This document shows, piece by piece, positions 34,975-43,801 of a stretch of 64,000 nt of DNA. Made by a program: the position numbers and the translations under genes. The stretch spans positions 1,178,001-1,242,000 of the forward strand of contig NZ_PVYX01000002.1 in NCBI RefSeq assembly GCF_003001695.1, in the 5' to 3' direction. Below the pieces are notes generated by a model. It did no database searches. It was not told the origin of the DNA and saw only the letters and a program-made list of their open reading frames with translations. The DNA is from Flagellimonas meridianipacifica. Lineage in GTDB: Bacteria; Bacteroidota; Bacteroidia; Flavobacteriales; Flavobacteriaceae. Position 1 is the first letter of the stretch. Each line of letters opens with the position of its first letter.

Positions 34975-35445
34975 TTACCGCTTGTCCGCTACAAGTTCGT
35001 CCGATTCCCAGACCCCTTCCTGAATGACGGTTCCTTCAGAGCTAAAAACTGTGCCTTTTCCATTTTTTTCATTGGCTTTCCATTTCCCACTCCATTTTGT
35101 GCCGTCAGCCTTTATGAAAGAGCCTTTTCCATGTCTTTGATGTTTTTTGAAAGCGCCCTCATACCTGCTCCCATCCGGCCATTTATAAGTTCCTTTTCCT
35201 TGAATGTTTTGTCCAGCAAGACTTCCCGAGTATTCAGAGCCATCAAACCATTTGATGTTTCCTTTTACATACCTTCCTCCGGCCAGTTCCACATCAAAAG
35301 TGGTCCCCTCAATTTTAAATTTGTACCACCCATTTGATAGGGTCTTTAGGGAAGAGTCATATGGGATGCGATTAAGGTCTTGAGCGTTGACGCCGAGGAG
35401 TATCCCGAAAAAAACTAGACCTACCAGCAAAAATTTTCTTTTCAT
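34975..35445 (-). CDS. secreted MORN-repeat protein
   Basis: 156 residues with a signal peptide (LLVGLVFFGILLGVNAQ) and about four MORN-like repeats: VKGNIKWFDGSEYSG, GKGTYKWPDGSRYEG, GKGSFIKADGTKWSG, and GKGTVFSSEGTV. MORN repeats make a beta-sheet strip that binds lipid or proteins. No further function can be named. ATG at 35443-35445. Monocistronic on the minus strand, bounded downstream by the shared terminator. Confidence 0.85.
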   Translation of the reverse strand: MKRKFLLVGLVFFGILLGVNAQDLNRIPYDSSLKTLSNGWYKFKIEGTTFDVELAGGRYVKGNIKWFDGSEYSGSLAGQNIQGKGTYKWPDGSRYEGAFKKHQRHGKGSFIKADGTKWSGKWKANEKNGKGTVFSSEGTVIQEGVWESDELVADKR

Positions 35446-35507
35446 AGCAATGTTTTGTCTCTTCGTCGTCGAAAAAACACATTACCTTACTTGGAGGTTA
35501 AAAAAAA

Positions 35508-36386
35508 CTAATCTTCTTTGGTCCAGTCAAGAATGGTTTTCTTAACCAGTTCTTCTTGCGTCCAAACTATGAAGTGATTTTCATTTTCCAAGGTTACTAC
35601 CTTCAGGCTATCTACATTTTTGAAGTTTTCCACCATGAAGGGAACATTGCTATATGGAACCAACTTGTCCTTTTTACCGTGAATGATTAAAGTTTTGGTC
35701 CTAAGCTCATTTAGACTAGGTTCCAGTTCTTTCAATTCTTTTTTAAGTAGCCAGAGTTCATCGTTCGAAGGTTTAAGTGCTCCGGGAACCAAATACTTAA
35801 GTGGAATCCATGTTAAGGGAACGCGCCATTTCTCGGGTTTTTCAGCTTTAGGGTCCAAGGCTCCAGCCAAGATTACCAAGTTGTCATAGAGTGGCGCATC
35901 TAAAGCCATTTTTACTATTAGAGGGCCTCCATACGAATGTCCAATGAGGGAAATGGGTTTCCCATTGTCCATTTTTTTGAAGATTTGGTTCAATATAGCT
36001 GATTGTTCTGCAAGGGACGCACTTCTTCGAAAACCACTCTTACCAAAACCAGGGCGATCAGGCGCAATGATTCGAAACTTGGATGAGAGTGTGGAATCCA
36101 CCAAATAGTTTTTGTAGGCATCCCAGCTTCCCGGGGAGCCATGAATAAACACCAAAGTGGGCGCATCGGGTTTACCAGTTTGTACGTAATGGACTTTGTT
36201 ACCATCAATCTCAACCGTATTCGAAATGTATTCTACATTCTTTTCGTTGAAAAAGGCCGCAGTTTTTTTTGTAGAGGTACGCATGGTCATGCAAGAATTG
36301 GCAAACAACAAGTAACTAAAAGTAAGAAACAGAAGGATGTATCTTTTTTTTGGAAACCTTTTGAATACTTTAGTTCTATTCTCCAT
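35508..36386 (-). CDS. alpha/beta hydrolase, membrane-anchored
   Basis: 292 residues. A hydrophobic N-terminus with lipobox-like FANSC (Cys32) suggests a lipoprotein or anchored protein. The alpha/beta hydrolase core includes FIHGSPGSWDAYKNYL (oxyanion hole), RIIAPDRPGFGKS, nucleophile elbow GHSYGGP, GKKDKLVPYSNV with the acid, and NENHFIVW with the catalytic His. Substrate unknown. It overlaps the acyltransferase gene by 11 bases. ATG at 36384-36386. Confidence 0.87.
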   Translation of the reverse strand: MENRTKVFKRFPKKRYILLFLTFSYLLFANSCMTMRTSTKKTAAFFNEKNVEYISNTVEIDGNKVHYVQTGKPDAPTLVFIHGSPGSWDAYKNYLVDSTLSSKFRIIAPDRPGFGKSGFRRSASLAEQSAILNQIFKKMDNGKPISLIGHSYGGPLIVKMALDAPLYDNLVILAGALDPKAEKPEKWRVPLTWIPLKYLVPGALKPSNDELWLLKKELKELEPSLNELRTKTLIIHGKKDKLVPYSNVPFMVENFKNVDSLKVVTLENENHFIVWTQEELVKKTILDWTKED

Positions 36387-37275
36387 ATTGAAAGGATTTA
36401 GGAACCTTATCCTTATGCTTCCATCGTTTGTGGGTCCAAAAATAATAGGCAGGTTCAGCTTTGATTGAATCTTCGACCTTTGTTAAAAAGGCTTTGGTCA
36501 ATTCAAATTGTGCCATTTCTTTTGGATTTTCAGATAATAACTCAAAAGTACCGTGGTAATGGCCTCTTGAAATTTTTGAGACCCTTAAGTACACCGCAGG
36601 TAAATCCAACTTTTGACAGAGTTGTTCCGCACCGGTATGTACTGGAACGGTAATGCCCATAAAAGGAGTCCACAATTGTGCTTTTCTCACCATAGGTGAT
36701 TGGTCGCTCAAAATTCCATACATGCTGAGTTGGCCTTTTCTTTTGTTTGAGGCAACAATTTCTCGGGTATCCACGGTAGTAATTAAAGTGGTTCCAAATT
36801 TTTGTCGGATATCACGAACCAACTTATCAAAATGCTTGTTGCCAATTTTTTGATAAATAGCATATCCCTTGGAAGCGATATGGGCATCAAGCGCAATAAC
36901 CCATTCCCAACTCGCATAATGTGGAAACATGAGCATTACACTTCTATTTTTTTCTTCAAGCTTATGTAGAACATCCAAATTGGAAAAGGTAAATCTCTTT
37001 TGAAGCTGTTTGTTGGAAATGCCCATAGTCTTAATCATTTCCAAGAACATATCACACATATGCTGGTAAAACTTTTTCTCAATACTTGATCGTTCTGCGA
37101 CATCTTTTTCAGGGAAGACCAATAATAAATTATTTCGAACTACTTTTTTGCGATAGCCAACGATATGATAAACAATAACGAAGACTCCATCCGATAAGAT
37201 GTACAATAGTTTAAATGGAAGTCTGGAAACCAGCCACAGTAGGGGGTAAGCTATTATAAAAACCAAAAATTGCAT
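36376..37275 (-). CDS. LpxL/HtrB-like lipid A acyltransferase family protein
   Basis: 299 residues. N-terminal hydrophobic region (YPLLWLVSRLPFKLLYIL) and the acyltransferase motif MLMFPHYASWEWVIA, the HX4E pattern of lysophospholipid/lipid A secondary acyltransferases. Other pieces: DQSPMVRKAQLWTPFMGI and AYYFWTHKRWKHK near the end. It probably adds a secondary acyl chain to lipid A. ATG at 37273-37275. Its promoter element is back-to-back with that of the rhomboid gene. Downstream the alpha/beta hydrolase gene overlaps by 11 bases. Confidence 0.88.
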   Translation of the reverse strand: MQFLVFIIAYPLLWLVSRLPFKLLYILSDGVFVIVYHIVGYRKKVVRNNLLLVFPEKDVAERSSIEKKFYQHMCDMFLEMIKTMGISNKQLQKRFTFSNLDVLHKLEEKNRSVMLMFPHYASWEWVIALDAHIASKGYAIYQKIGNKHFDKLVRDIRQKFGTTLITTVDTREIVASNKRKGQLSMYGILSDQSPMVRKAQLWTPFMGITVPVHTGAEQLCQKLDLPAVYLRVSKISRGHYHGTFELLSENPKEMAQFELTKAFLTKVEDSIKAEPAYYFWTHKRWKHKDKVPKSFQYGE

Positions 37276-37291
37276 GAATGATTCTTATGGG

Positions 37292-37309
37292 CAAATATAG
37301 CTATATTTG
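37292..37309. promoter_or_regulatory. palindromic back-to-back divergent promoter elements
   Basis: CAAATATAGCTATATTTG is a perfect 18-bp palindrome. Its left half is TATATTTG on the minus strand (acyltransferase, ATG 37275) and its right half is TATATTTG on the plus strand (rhomboid, ATG 37327). Both match TAnnTTTG and both give short leaders of about 11-12 bases. Confidence 0.65.
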
Positions 37310-37326
37310 AACCCAAACCTTACTCT

Positions 37327-37977
37327 ATGTATAATTTACACATGGCTACAATAGCTATTATTGCCGCCAATGTTTTGGTGTCCCTTCGAGGATTCAGTGA
37401 TACGATTTTTTTTGAGCGTTATAAGTTCAGTATAGGCGGGGTAAAAGCAGGACAGCGGGAACGAACCATTACTTCCGGATTCTTGCATGTGGACATTTCC
37501 CACTTGTTTTTTAATATGTTTACATTATACTTTTTTGCAAACACTGTTATTGGATGGTTTGGAGCATTTAAGTTTCTAATTATATATTTTGCCAGTTTGT
37601 TGGGTGGTAGTCTACTTGCCCTTTTCTTTCATAAAGATGAACCCTTTTATAGTGCAGTTGGGGCCAGTGGAGCGGTGACCGGGGTGCTGTATGCAGCTAT
37701 ATTGCTAAACCCTGAAATGCGGCTGGGTATCATGTTCATTCCAATACCTTTACCTGCTTACGTACTCGGTATTGCTTATTTGGTTTACTCAATTTATGGG
37801 ATGAAAAGTAGATTGGGCAATATTGGTCACAGCGCCCATTTTGGGGGTGCTATTGCTGGCTATGCCGTGACCCTTTTATTTAAACCGGAATTATTTATAA
37901 CAGAGACATTCATTGTTGTACTACTTGCCGTTCCAATTGCGATTCTTTTTGTCCTGGAAAAAACGGGAAAGATTTAA
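37327..37977 (+). CDS. rhomboid family intramembrane serine protease
   Basis: 216 residues with about six membrane helices. Catalytic Ser114 lies in AVGASGAVTG and catalytic His171 in NIGHSAHFGGAIAGYA. TITSGFLHVDISHLFFNMFTL is the usual L1/helix 2 region. It cuts transmembrane substrates inside the membrane. Start ATG 37327; a second ATG five codons later is possible. Followed by a terminator. Confidence 0.93.
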   Translation: MYNLHMATIAIIAANVLVSLRGFSDTIFFERYKFSIGGVKAGQRERTITSGFLHVDISHLFFNMFTLYFFANTVIGWFGAFKFLIIYFASLLGGSLLALFFHKDEPFYSAVGASGAVTGVLYAAILLNPEMRLGIMFIPIPLPAYVLGIAYLVYSIYGMKSRLGNIGHSAHFGGAIAGYAVTLLFKPELFITETFIVVLLAVPIAILFVLEKTGKI

Positions 37978-37983
37978 TAAACA

Positions 37984-38009
37984 AAAACCCGAAAGATTCT
38001 CCGGGTTTT
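37984..38009. terminator. bidirectional hairpin terminator
   Basis: Stem AAAACCCG / CGGGTTTT, loop of 10 bases, between convergent rhomboid and TlpA-like genes. The A and T runs on both sides serve both directions. Confidence 0.8.
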
Positions 38010-38033
38010 CAAAAGCTTATTTATTCTGAATAG

Positions 38034-39143
38034 TTAATTCAACAATTCGGCTACTTTTTGTTCCAAAGCAGGTCCCCTTAGGTTTTTGGCAACGATAACA
38101 CCATTTTCATCCAACAAAAAAGCCGCTGGAATCGCATTAATGTTATATAGTTGCGCTATGGGATCTTGAAAACGTTTCAAATTGGAGATATGGTTCCATT
38201 CCAAGCCGTCCGCTTCAATAGCCTTGTTCCAGTCTTCGGCCCTAGCATCCAAAGACACCCCAACTATATTAAGACCCTTATCATGGTATTTATTGTAAAC
38301 AGATACAATATTTGGATTTTCGGCCCGACAAGGACGACACCAGGCAGCCCAAAAATCAACCAAAGTTACCTTGCCTTTGACATCGCTAAGCGCCAATATG
38401 TTTCCCTCAGGAGTTGGGGCAGAAAATTCTGGAGCTACGCTTCCAATATCTGTGCTTTTTAATATGTCAAGCTGTTTCTTCAGGTTTTTACCAGGTTCAG
38501 ATGCCTTGATATTAGGAGCAAGCGCATCATACATCTGCTGGATTTCTTCAGTGGGAAGCGCATTGCCTAAAAGTAGGTTACCCAAAATTAAAGCTGAAAT
38601 CAAAGCGTCAGGATTTTCTTTGGCAAAGTCAATATTGAAGTTTTTCACATCGTCTTGAAGTTCAACATATTCTTCTCTGAGGGAAGTAACCGTTGCGGTG
38701 TCTTGTGCACGTGCAGCTTGATTCATATCTCGTTGCATGGATCTAGCCCTTTCTGCCATTTTTCTGGACTCACCCAAAAACTTCATAAAAAGTTCGTTTT
38801 GCGGGGTACCTTTCAATTGTGCATAGTTCAAACTGTCCTTTTGAAATATTAAATCGATGTTTCCATTTTCCAAGAACAATGGAATATTACCTCTGTTTTT
38901 TTCTAAGAAGATGTAATGCAATTTTGGACTGTCCTGTATTCCCGTGAAGCTAAAAACTCCATTCTCCACAATTGTGGTATCAATATCTTGTAGCTGGTTT
39001 AGGGAATCCGTGGTCTTCAAGTAAACTTTGATTCCGTTTTCCAATTCCCCACTGACCTTAGCATTTATTACAAAACCTTCTGGTTTTGAATTACAGGCTG
39101 CCAGAAAGGCCAAAATCAACATTATGGAAGCAAATTTTTTCAT
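38034..39143 (-). CDS. TlpA-like thiol-disulfide lipoprotein with DUF4369-type N-terminus
   Basis: 369 residues. A lipoprotein signal (LILAFLAACNSKPEG), then a beta-rich DUF4369-like N-terminal domain (about 25-120), a helical linker rich in Arg/Gln, and a thioredoxin fold with FWAAWCRPCRAENP, active site C-R-P-C, and cis-proline region NAIPAAFLLDENG. It faces the periplasm and reduces disulfides, possibly of a partner protein. ATG at 39141-39143. Downstream hairpin terminator. Confidence 0.9.
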   Translation of the reverse strand: MKKFASIMLILAFLAACNSKPEGFVINAKVSGELENGIKVYLKTTDSLNQLQDIDTTIVENGVFSFTGIQDSPKLHYIFLEKNRGNIPLFLENGNIDLIFQKDSLNYAQLKGTPQNELFMKFLGESRKMAERARSMQRDMNQAARAQDTATVTSLREEYVELQDDVKNFNIDFAKENPDALISALILGNLLLGNALPTEEIQQMYDALAPNIKASEPGKNLKKQLDILKSTDIGSVAPEFSAPTPEGNILALSDVKGKVTLVDFWAAWCRPCRAENPNIVSVYNKYHDKGLNIVGVSLDARAEDWNKAIEADGLEWNHISNLKRFQDPIAQLYNINAIPAAFLLDENGVIVAKNLRGPALEQKVAELLN

Positions 39144-39215
39144 TGAAATAATTTTAAAGCGCTAAGGTATTCATAAGTTGTCTCATATAAAAACACCTTA
39201 CATTTTATACTGTTA

Positions 39216-39710
39216 TTAAAATTGGTAACGAATTCCGAGGGCAATGTCAAAGTCAAAACTATTGTCAAATCCATCGTATCCCAACAATCCTATTTCTGGT
39301 CTGAAATCAAGGGATAAGAGAAGGGGAATGTCAAAATCATATTCTACTCCTAAGTTTCCGGCTGCAAAAACGAAAAGGCCATCATTGTCATCACCATCCG
39401 GTACTGGCTCAAATTCTACACTTCCCAAACCTCCGCCAACACCGTAGTACCAATTAAAGTTTCCATCCAACTGATGCACCCATTGATATACCCCGGTCAA
39501 TTTGAATGCATCAAATTCCCGACTGTCACGCCATCCCAAGTTAAATTCAGCACGATTGTACCTTCCTATGGATTTCTGATATGAAATTTCAGCTCCAAAA
39601 CCATCGCTATCGCCTAATCGCAATCCTAAAGCGTGCTCTGAAATACTTTGTGCCTGCAGGCCAATCGTTACGAATAAAAAAAGTCCAGTAAATAATGTGG
39701 TAATCTTCAT
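39216..39710 (-). CDS. small secreted beta-barrel-like protein
   Basis: 164 residues from the ATG at 39710, which gives the signal KITTLFTGLFLFVTIGLQAQ; the open frame upstream adds 14 residues without one. Alternating strands with aromatic ends (AEISYQKSIGRYNRAEFNLGW, GVYQWVHQLDGNFNWYYGVG) end with FDIALGIRYQF, an 8-strand outer-membrane barrel look with a terminal Phe. Exact role unknown. Confidence 0.72.
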   Translation of the reverse strand: MKITTLFTGLFLFVTIGLQAQSISEHALGLRLGDSDGFGAEISYQKSIGRYNRAEFNLGWRDSREFDAFKLTGVYQWVHQLDGNFNWYYGVGGGLGSVEFEPVPDGDDNDGLFVFAAGNLGVEYDFDIPLLLSLDFRPEIGLLGYDGFDNSFDFDIALGIRYQF

Positions 39711-39797
39711 AAGTTTCTCGTTTAGTCTAAAAATTAGGATAGCTTTGTACAACTATCTGAAATAAAACTCACATACAGGACCAAAAATTGTTCCAGA

Positions 39798-42710
39798 TTG
39801 GATAATTCTTTTTTTAAAAAACTTGCTAGTAGACTTGAGGGTGAACTGTTATTCGATGCGTTGAGGCGGTCTTTGTATGCCACTGATGCCTCTGTATATC
39901 GGAAGTTGCCCTTGGCTGTAGCTTACCCGAAAACTGAGGCAGATATAAAACAATTGATTGATTTTGCAAACTCCAATAAAGTGGGCCTTATTCCCAGAAC
40001 CGCAGGGACATCCTTAGCAGGACAGTGTGTGGGAGATGGTATTGTGGTGGATGTAAGTAAACATTTTACCCAAATAATTGAATTGGATGAAACCAATAAA
40101 ACAATTCGGGTTCAACCAGGAGTAGTTCGAGATGAATTGAATCAATACCTAAAACCATTCGGTCTTTTTTTCGGCCCCAATACTTCAACTTCCAATCGAT
40201 GTATGATTGGGGGGATGGTAGGAAACAACTCTTCTGGAACAACTTCCATACAGTATGGGGTGACAAGAGATAAGGTATTGGCTTTAAAATGTCTACTTTC
40301 TGATGGTTCAGAAGTCACTTTTGAAAATGTTTCCAAAGAGGTCGTAGGAGAAAAGAGAGTTAAGGATAATTTGGAAGGGAGGATCTATGGTTTTTTAGTG
40401 GATGAACTTTCAAACCCTGAAACCCAAAAACACATTCAAAGTGAATTTCCCAAACCAGAGATTCATAGACGGAATACGGGATATGCAATTGATGAATTGT
40501 TAAAGAGCACCATTTTTGGAGGTGATCAAGAAGGTTTGAATCTCTGTCATCTCCTGTCAGGAAGTGAAGGCACACTCGCATTTACAACGGAAATAACCCT
40601 CCAACTGGATGATATCCCACCTTCTAAAGCCGCTATGGTATGCACACATTATTCGACCTTGGAAGACTGTTTGGCCGATGTTGCGCCCGTAATGGGCCAT
40701 AACCTGCATACTTGTGAAATGATGGACAAGGTAATTCTGGACTGTACCAAAAACAATCGTTCGCAGTTGGAGAATCGCTTTTTTGTAGATGGCGACCCTG
40801 CCGCTATTTTAATGTTGGAGGTAAAAGGAAATACAGATTCGGAATTGGAGCAGCAACTGGATGCCCTATTGAAAACGATTAATAAATCCAGCCTGAGTTA
40901 TGCTAATCCTATTCTGAAAGATACTGATATCAACAAGGCCATAGAACTTAGAAAAGCCGGCTTAGGTCTTTTGGGTAATATGGTAGGAGACCGAAAGGCG
41001 GTAGCTTGTATTGAAGACACTGCAGTGGCCCTTGGAGACTTGAAAGATTTTATTGGCGAGTTCACTAAAATTATGGATGGCTATGGACAGGAAGCGGTCT
41101 ATTATGCACATGCTGGTGCGGGAGAGCTCCATTTGCGACCCATATTGAATCTGAAAAAGTCCGAAGACGTAACCCTGTTTCGCTCCATAACTACGGATGT
41201 GGCCCACCTGACCAAGAAATATAAAGGTAGTTTTAGTGGCGAACATGGGGATGGCATTGTCCGCGCTGAGTTTATCCCTCTAATGATTGGTGAAGAGAAT
41301 TACGAACTTTTAAAACGGCTAAAAAAAGTATTTGACCCCAATTCCATCTTCAATCCTGGAAAAATTGTTGACGCTTTTCCAATGGATGAATCCCTTCGTT
41401 ATGAGGTGGATAGAAAAGAACCTGAAGTACATACGCTCCTGGATTTTTCAGATAGCGAGGGTATATTGAAAGCAGCGGAAAAGTGTAACGGAAGCGGTGA
41501 TTGCAGAAAAAGTCACAGTATGAATGGTGGAATGTGCCCAAGCTATCATGCTACCAAAAATGAAAAGGATACTACCAGAGCGAGGGCGAATGCACTAAGG
41601 GAGTTTTTGACAAATTCTGATAAAACCAATCGGTTTAACCATGACGAACTTAAGGAAGTATTTGATTTATGCCTGAGTTGCAAGGCTTGTGCCAGCGAAT
41701 GTCCGAGTAATGTAGATGTAGCAACCTTAAAGTCAGAATTTCAATACCAGTATCAGGAATCCAATGGGTATTCTTTGCGGAGCAAGTTGTTTGCCTATAA
41801 TACTGCCTTCAATCGGTTAGGAAGCAAAATTCCTTTCCTGACCAATGCGGTTTACAAATCTTCCATATTGGGCGGTCTATTAAAGAGGTCTTTTGGTGTA
41901 GCTGAAGACCGAGACCTTCCAAATGTATATCGCGTTGATTTTGAAAAATATTTGAGGAAACAGAAAGGCAATCAGGTCCCTACAAAGCAAAAAGTAGTGC
42001 TATATGTCGATGAATTCACCAATTACCTGGATGTTGAGATTGGTAAAGATGCTATCGACCTACTTGTGGGATTAGGGTATGAGGTTACACTTTTTCATGC
42101 GGAAAGTGGTCGTACCTTTCTTTCCAAAGGTTTTTTGAAACAAGCCAAAAAATTGGCGCAATCTAATTTGGAAAGAATGAAAGGTATTTTAGAGAATGAC
42201 CTTCCCATAATTGGTTTGGAGCCTTCTGCAGTCCTCTCCTTCAGGGATGAGTATAAAAGACTATGTCCTCAAAACGCACTCTTGGAAAGCCTGATTCGGA
42301 ATACGTTTTTAATTGAAGAGTTCTTAGCCAATGAGATTGAAAAAGGAAACTTGTCTTCGGAGCTTTTTACCGAGGAACCAAGGGATGTGAAGATTCATAA
42401 CCATTGCCATCAAAAAGCGTTATCCAATCAGAAAGTCACCTTTGACATCCTGAATTTGCCCAAAAATTATAAAGTATCCATTATTGCTTCAGGTTGTTGT
42501 GGTATGGCAGGTTCATTTGGGTATGAAAAGGAACATTACGAAACTAGCATGCAGGTAGGGGAGCTAAAGTTGTTTCCTAGTGTTAGAAAGGCCTCAGAGA
42601 ACACAATAATTGCCGCAAATGGAACCAGTTGTCGACATCAAATTATGGATGGGACCCAAAAACAAGCCCTGCACCCAGTTTCAATCTTAAAGTCTGCCCT
42701 AAAGAACTGA
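39798..42710 (+). CDS. FAD-linked oxidase/Fe-S fusion, YdiJ (D-2-hydroxyglutarate dehydrogenase)-like
   Basis: 970 residues joining a GlcD-like FAD domain (about 1-500) to a GlcF-like iron-sulfur domain. FAD-binding motif is PRTAGTSLAGQCVG, and GEHGDGIVRAEF is the flavin/substrate His region. Iron-sulfur motifs: CNGSGDCRKSHSMNGGMCPS and CLSCKACASECPSNVDV. C-terminal half has CCG-type HNHCHQKAL and SGCCGMAGSFGYE. Length and order match E. coli YdiJ. Start must be TTG at 39798-39800, because no ATG is in frame after the TAG at 39735-39737. It probably oxidises D-2-hydroxyglutarate or D-lactate. It ends one base before the convergent phosphatase. Confidence 0.9.
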   Translation: MDNSFFKKLASRLEGELLFDALRRSLYATDASVYRKLPLAVAYPKTEADIKQLIDFANSNKVGLIPRTAGTSLAGQCVGDGIVVDVSKHFTQIIELDETNKTIRVQPGVVRDELNQYLKPFGLFFGPNTSTSNRCMIGGMVGNNSSGTTSIQYGVTRDKVLALKCLLSDGSEVTFENVSKEVVGEKRVKDNLEGRIYGFLVDELSNPETQKHIQSEFPKPEIHRRNTGYAIDELLKSTIFGGDQEGLNLCHLLSGSEGTLAFTTEITLQLDDIPPSKAAMVCTHYSTLEDCLADVAPVMGHNLHTCEMMDKVILDCTKNNRSQLENRFFVDGDPAAILMLEVKGNTDSELEQQLDALLKTINKSSLSYANPILKDTDINKAIELRKAGLGLLGNMVGDRKAVACIEDTAVALGDLKDFIGEFTKIMDGYGQEAVYYAHAGAGELHLRPILNLKKSEDVTLFRSITTDVAHLTKKYKGSFSGEHGDGIVRAEFIPLMIGEENYELLKRLKKVFDPNSIFNPGKIVDAFPMDESLRYEVDRKEPEVHTLLDFSDSEGILKAAEKCNGSGDCRKSHSMNGGMCPSYHATKNEKDTTRARANALREFLTNSDKTNRFNHDELKEVFDLCLSCKACASECPSNVDVATLKSEFQYQYQESNGYSLRSKLFAYNTAFNRLGSKIPFLTNAVYKSSILGGLLKRSFGVAEDRDLPNVYRVDFEKYLRKQKGNQVPTKQKVVLYVDEFTNYLDVEIGKDAIDLLVGLGYEVTLFHAESGRTFLSKGFLKQAKKLAQSNLERMKGILENDLPIIGLEPSAVLSFRDEYKRLCPQNALLESLIRNTFLIEEFLANEIEKGNLSSELFTEEPRDVKIHNHCHQKALSNQKVTFDILNLPKNYKVSIIASGCCGMAGSFGYEKEHYETSMQVGELKLFPSVRKASENTIIAANGTSCRHQIMDGTQKQALHPVSILKSALKN

Positions 42711-43634
42711 TTATAAGGTTTCGTGGTCTTTTTCCGTTGAAGGTTTTTCTTCGACTCCCTCTGGAAAATGTGGAACATCCTCCGCATCTACTTCTTTATC
42801 CGTGATAGAAGCAATAAGGTCGTTCATGTCCATCTCCTTTAAATCCTCATCCACAAAAAATGGTGACAGCTTATCATGATTGTAATGATAAATACGCCAT
42901 CTTTTGAAGGAATACTCCAGAGCGGTCAAATTTTCTACCCAATCTCCTGAATTTAGATATAGTGTAGAACCATTTTTGTTTTCAAACCGTTCTTTTTTTG
43001 GTTGATGGATATGTCCGCAAATGACATAATCGTAGTCATTTTCTATCGCCAGTTCTGCTGCTACGTTTTCAAAGTTATTGATATACTTTACAGCACTTTT
43101 GACACTGTTTTTTATGCGTTTGGACAAGGAGTATTTTTCTCGCCCCATTTTCAAGAGACACCAGTTCACAACGCTATTTATTAGAATAAGCATGTCATAA
43201 CCGTATCCTCCCAGTTTAGCAAGCCACTTGGCATTTTGTATGGATACATCAAATACGTCTCCATGAAAAATCCATGCTTTCTTTCCGTCTAGGTTCAGCA
43301 CCAACTTATTGGAAATTTTGAAATTCCCCATTGAAGTATCACTAAACTTGCGAAGCATTTCATCATGATTTCCAGTAATATAGTATACCTCAGTACCTTT
43401 AGAGGCCATGCCTATGACCTTTTTCAATACCTTAAGGTGAGAGGCGGGAAAAAACCGCTTTTTAAATTGCCAAATATCAATAATATCACCATTCAGCACC
43501 AACTTTTTGGGCTGTATACTATTTAGATATGCAATAAGTTCATCCGCATGACACCCGTACGTTCCGAGATGCACATCGGAAATTACGGCCAGTTCAATCT
43601 TCCTTTTTTTCAATCGTAGAGGGTTTAACTGCAA
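42711..43634 (-). CDS. LpxH-like metallophosphoesterase (UDP-2,3-diacylglucosamine hydrolase type)
   Basis: 307 residues. Dimetal phosphoesterase motifs are all visible: ISDVHLGTYGCH (D-x-H), LVLNGDIIDIW (GDxxD), ITGNHDEML (GNHD/E), and ICGHIHQPKK (GHxH). Size and motifs fit the Flavobacteria LpxH-like group for lipid A. The C-terminal 60 residues are acidic and look disordered. Start must be TTG: reading upstream from 43634, ten sense codons lead to an in-frame TGA with no ATG. Ends immediately next to the convergent YdiJ-like stop. Confidence 0.85.
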   Translation of the reverse strand: MQLNPLRLKKRKIELAVISDVHLGTYGCHADELIAYLNSIQPKKLVLNGDIIDIWQFKKRFFPASHLKVLKKVIGMASKGTEVYYITGNHDEMLRKFSDTSMGNFKISNKLVLNLDGKKAWIFHGDVFDVSIQNAKWLAKLGGYGYDMLILINSVVNWCLLKMGREKYSLSKRIKNSVKSAVKYINNFENVAAELAIENDYDYVICGHIHQPKKERFENKNGSTLYLNSGDWVENLTALEYSFKRWRIYHYNHDKLSPFFVDEDLKEMDMNDLIASITDKEVDAEDVPHFPEGVEEKPSTEKDHETL

Positions 43635-43776
43635 AATAACTGCGTAGGAATAAACTGAAAATCAAATTCGCTTCATCAATTTCTAAGCATACGGTTAAAA
43701 AAATATCAACAAACACTGTGCTATGTTATTTAAAGATTAACTGGCACCCTTGTTTTTTTTAACGAATGCTAAAACC

Positions 43777-43784
43777 TAAATTTG
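43777..43784 (+). promoter_or_regulatory. predicted -7 element of aroC
   Basis: TAAATTTG matches TAnnTTTG. It ends 17 bases before the ATG at 43802 and lies inside the longer open frame, which supports the later start. Confidence 0.45.
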
Positions 43785-43801
43785 GCTTTTACTTCAAGAA
43801 C

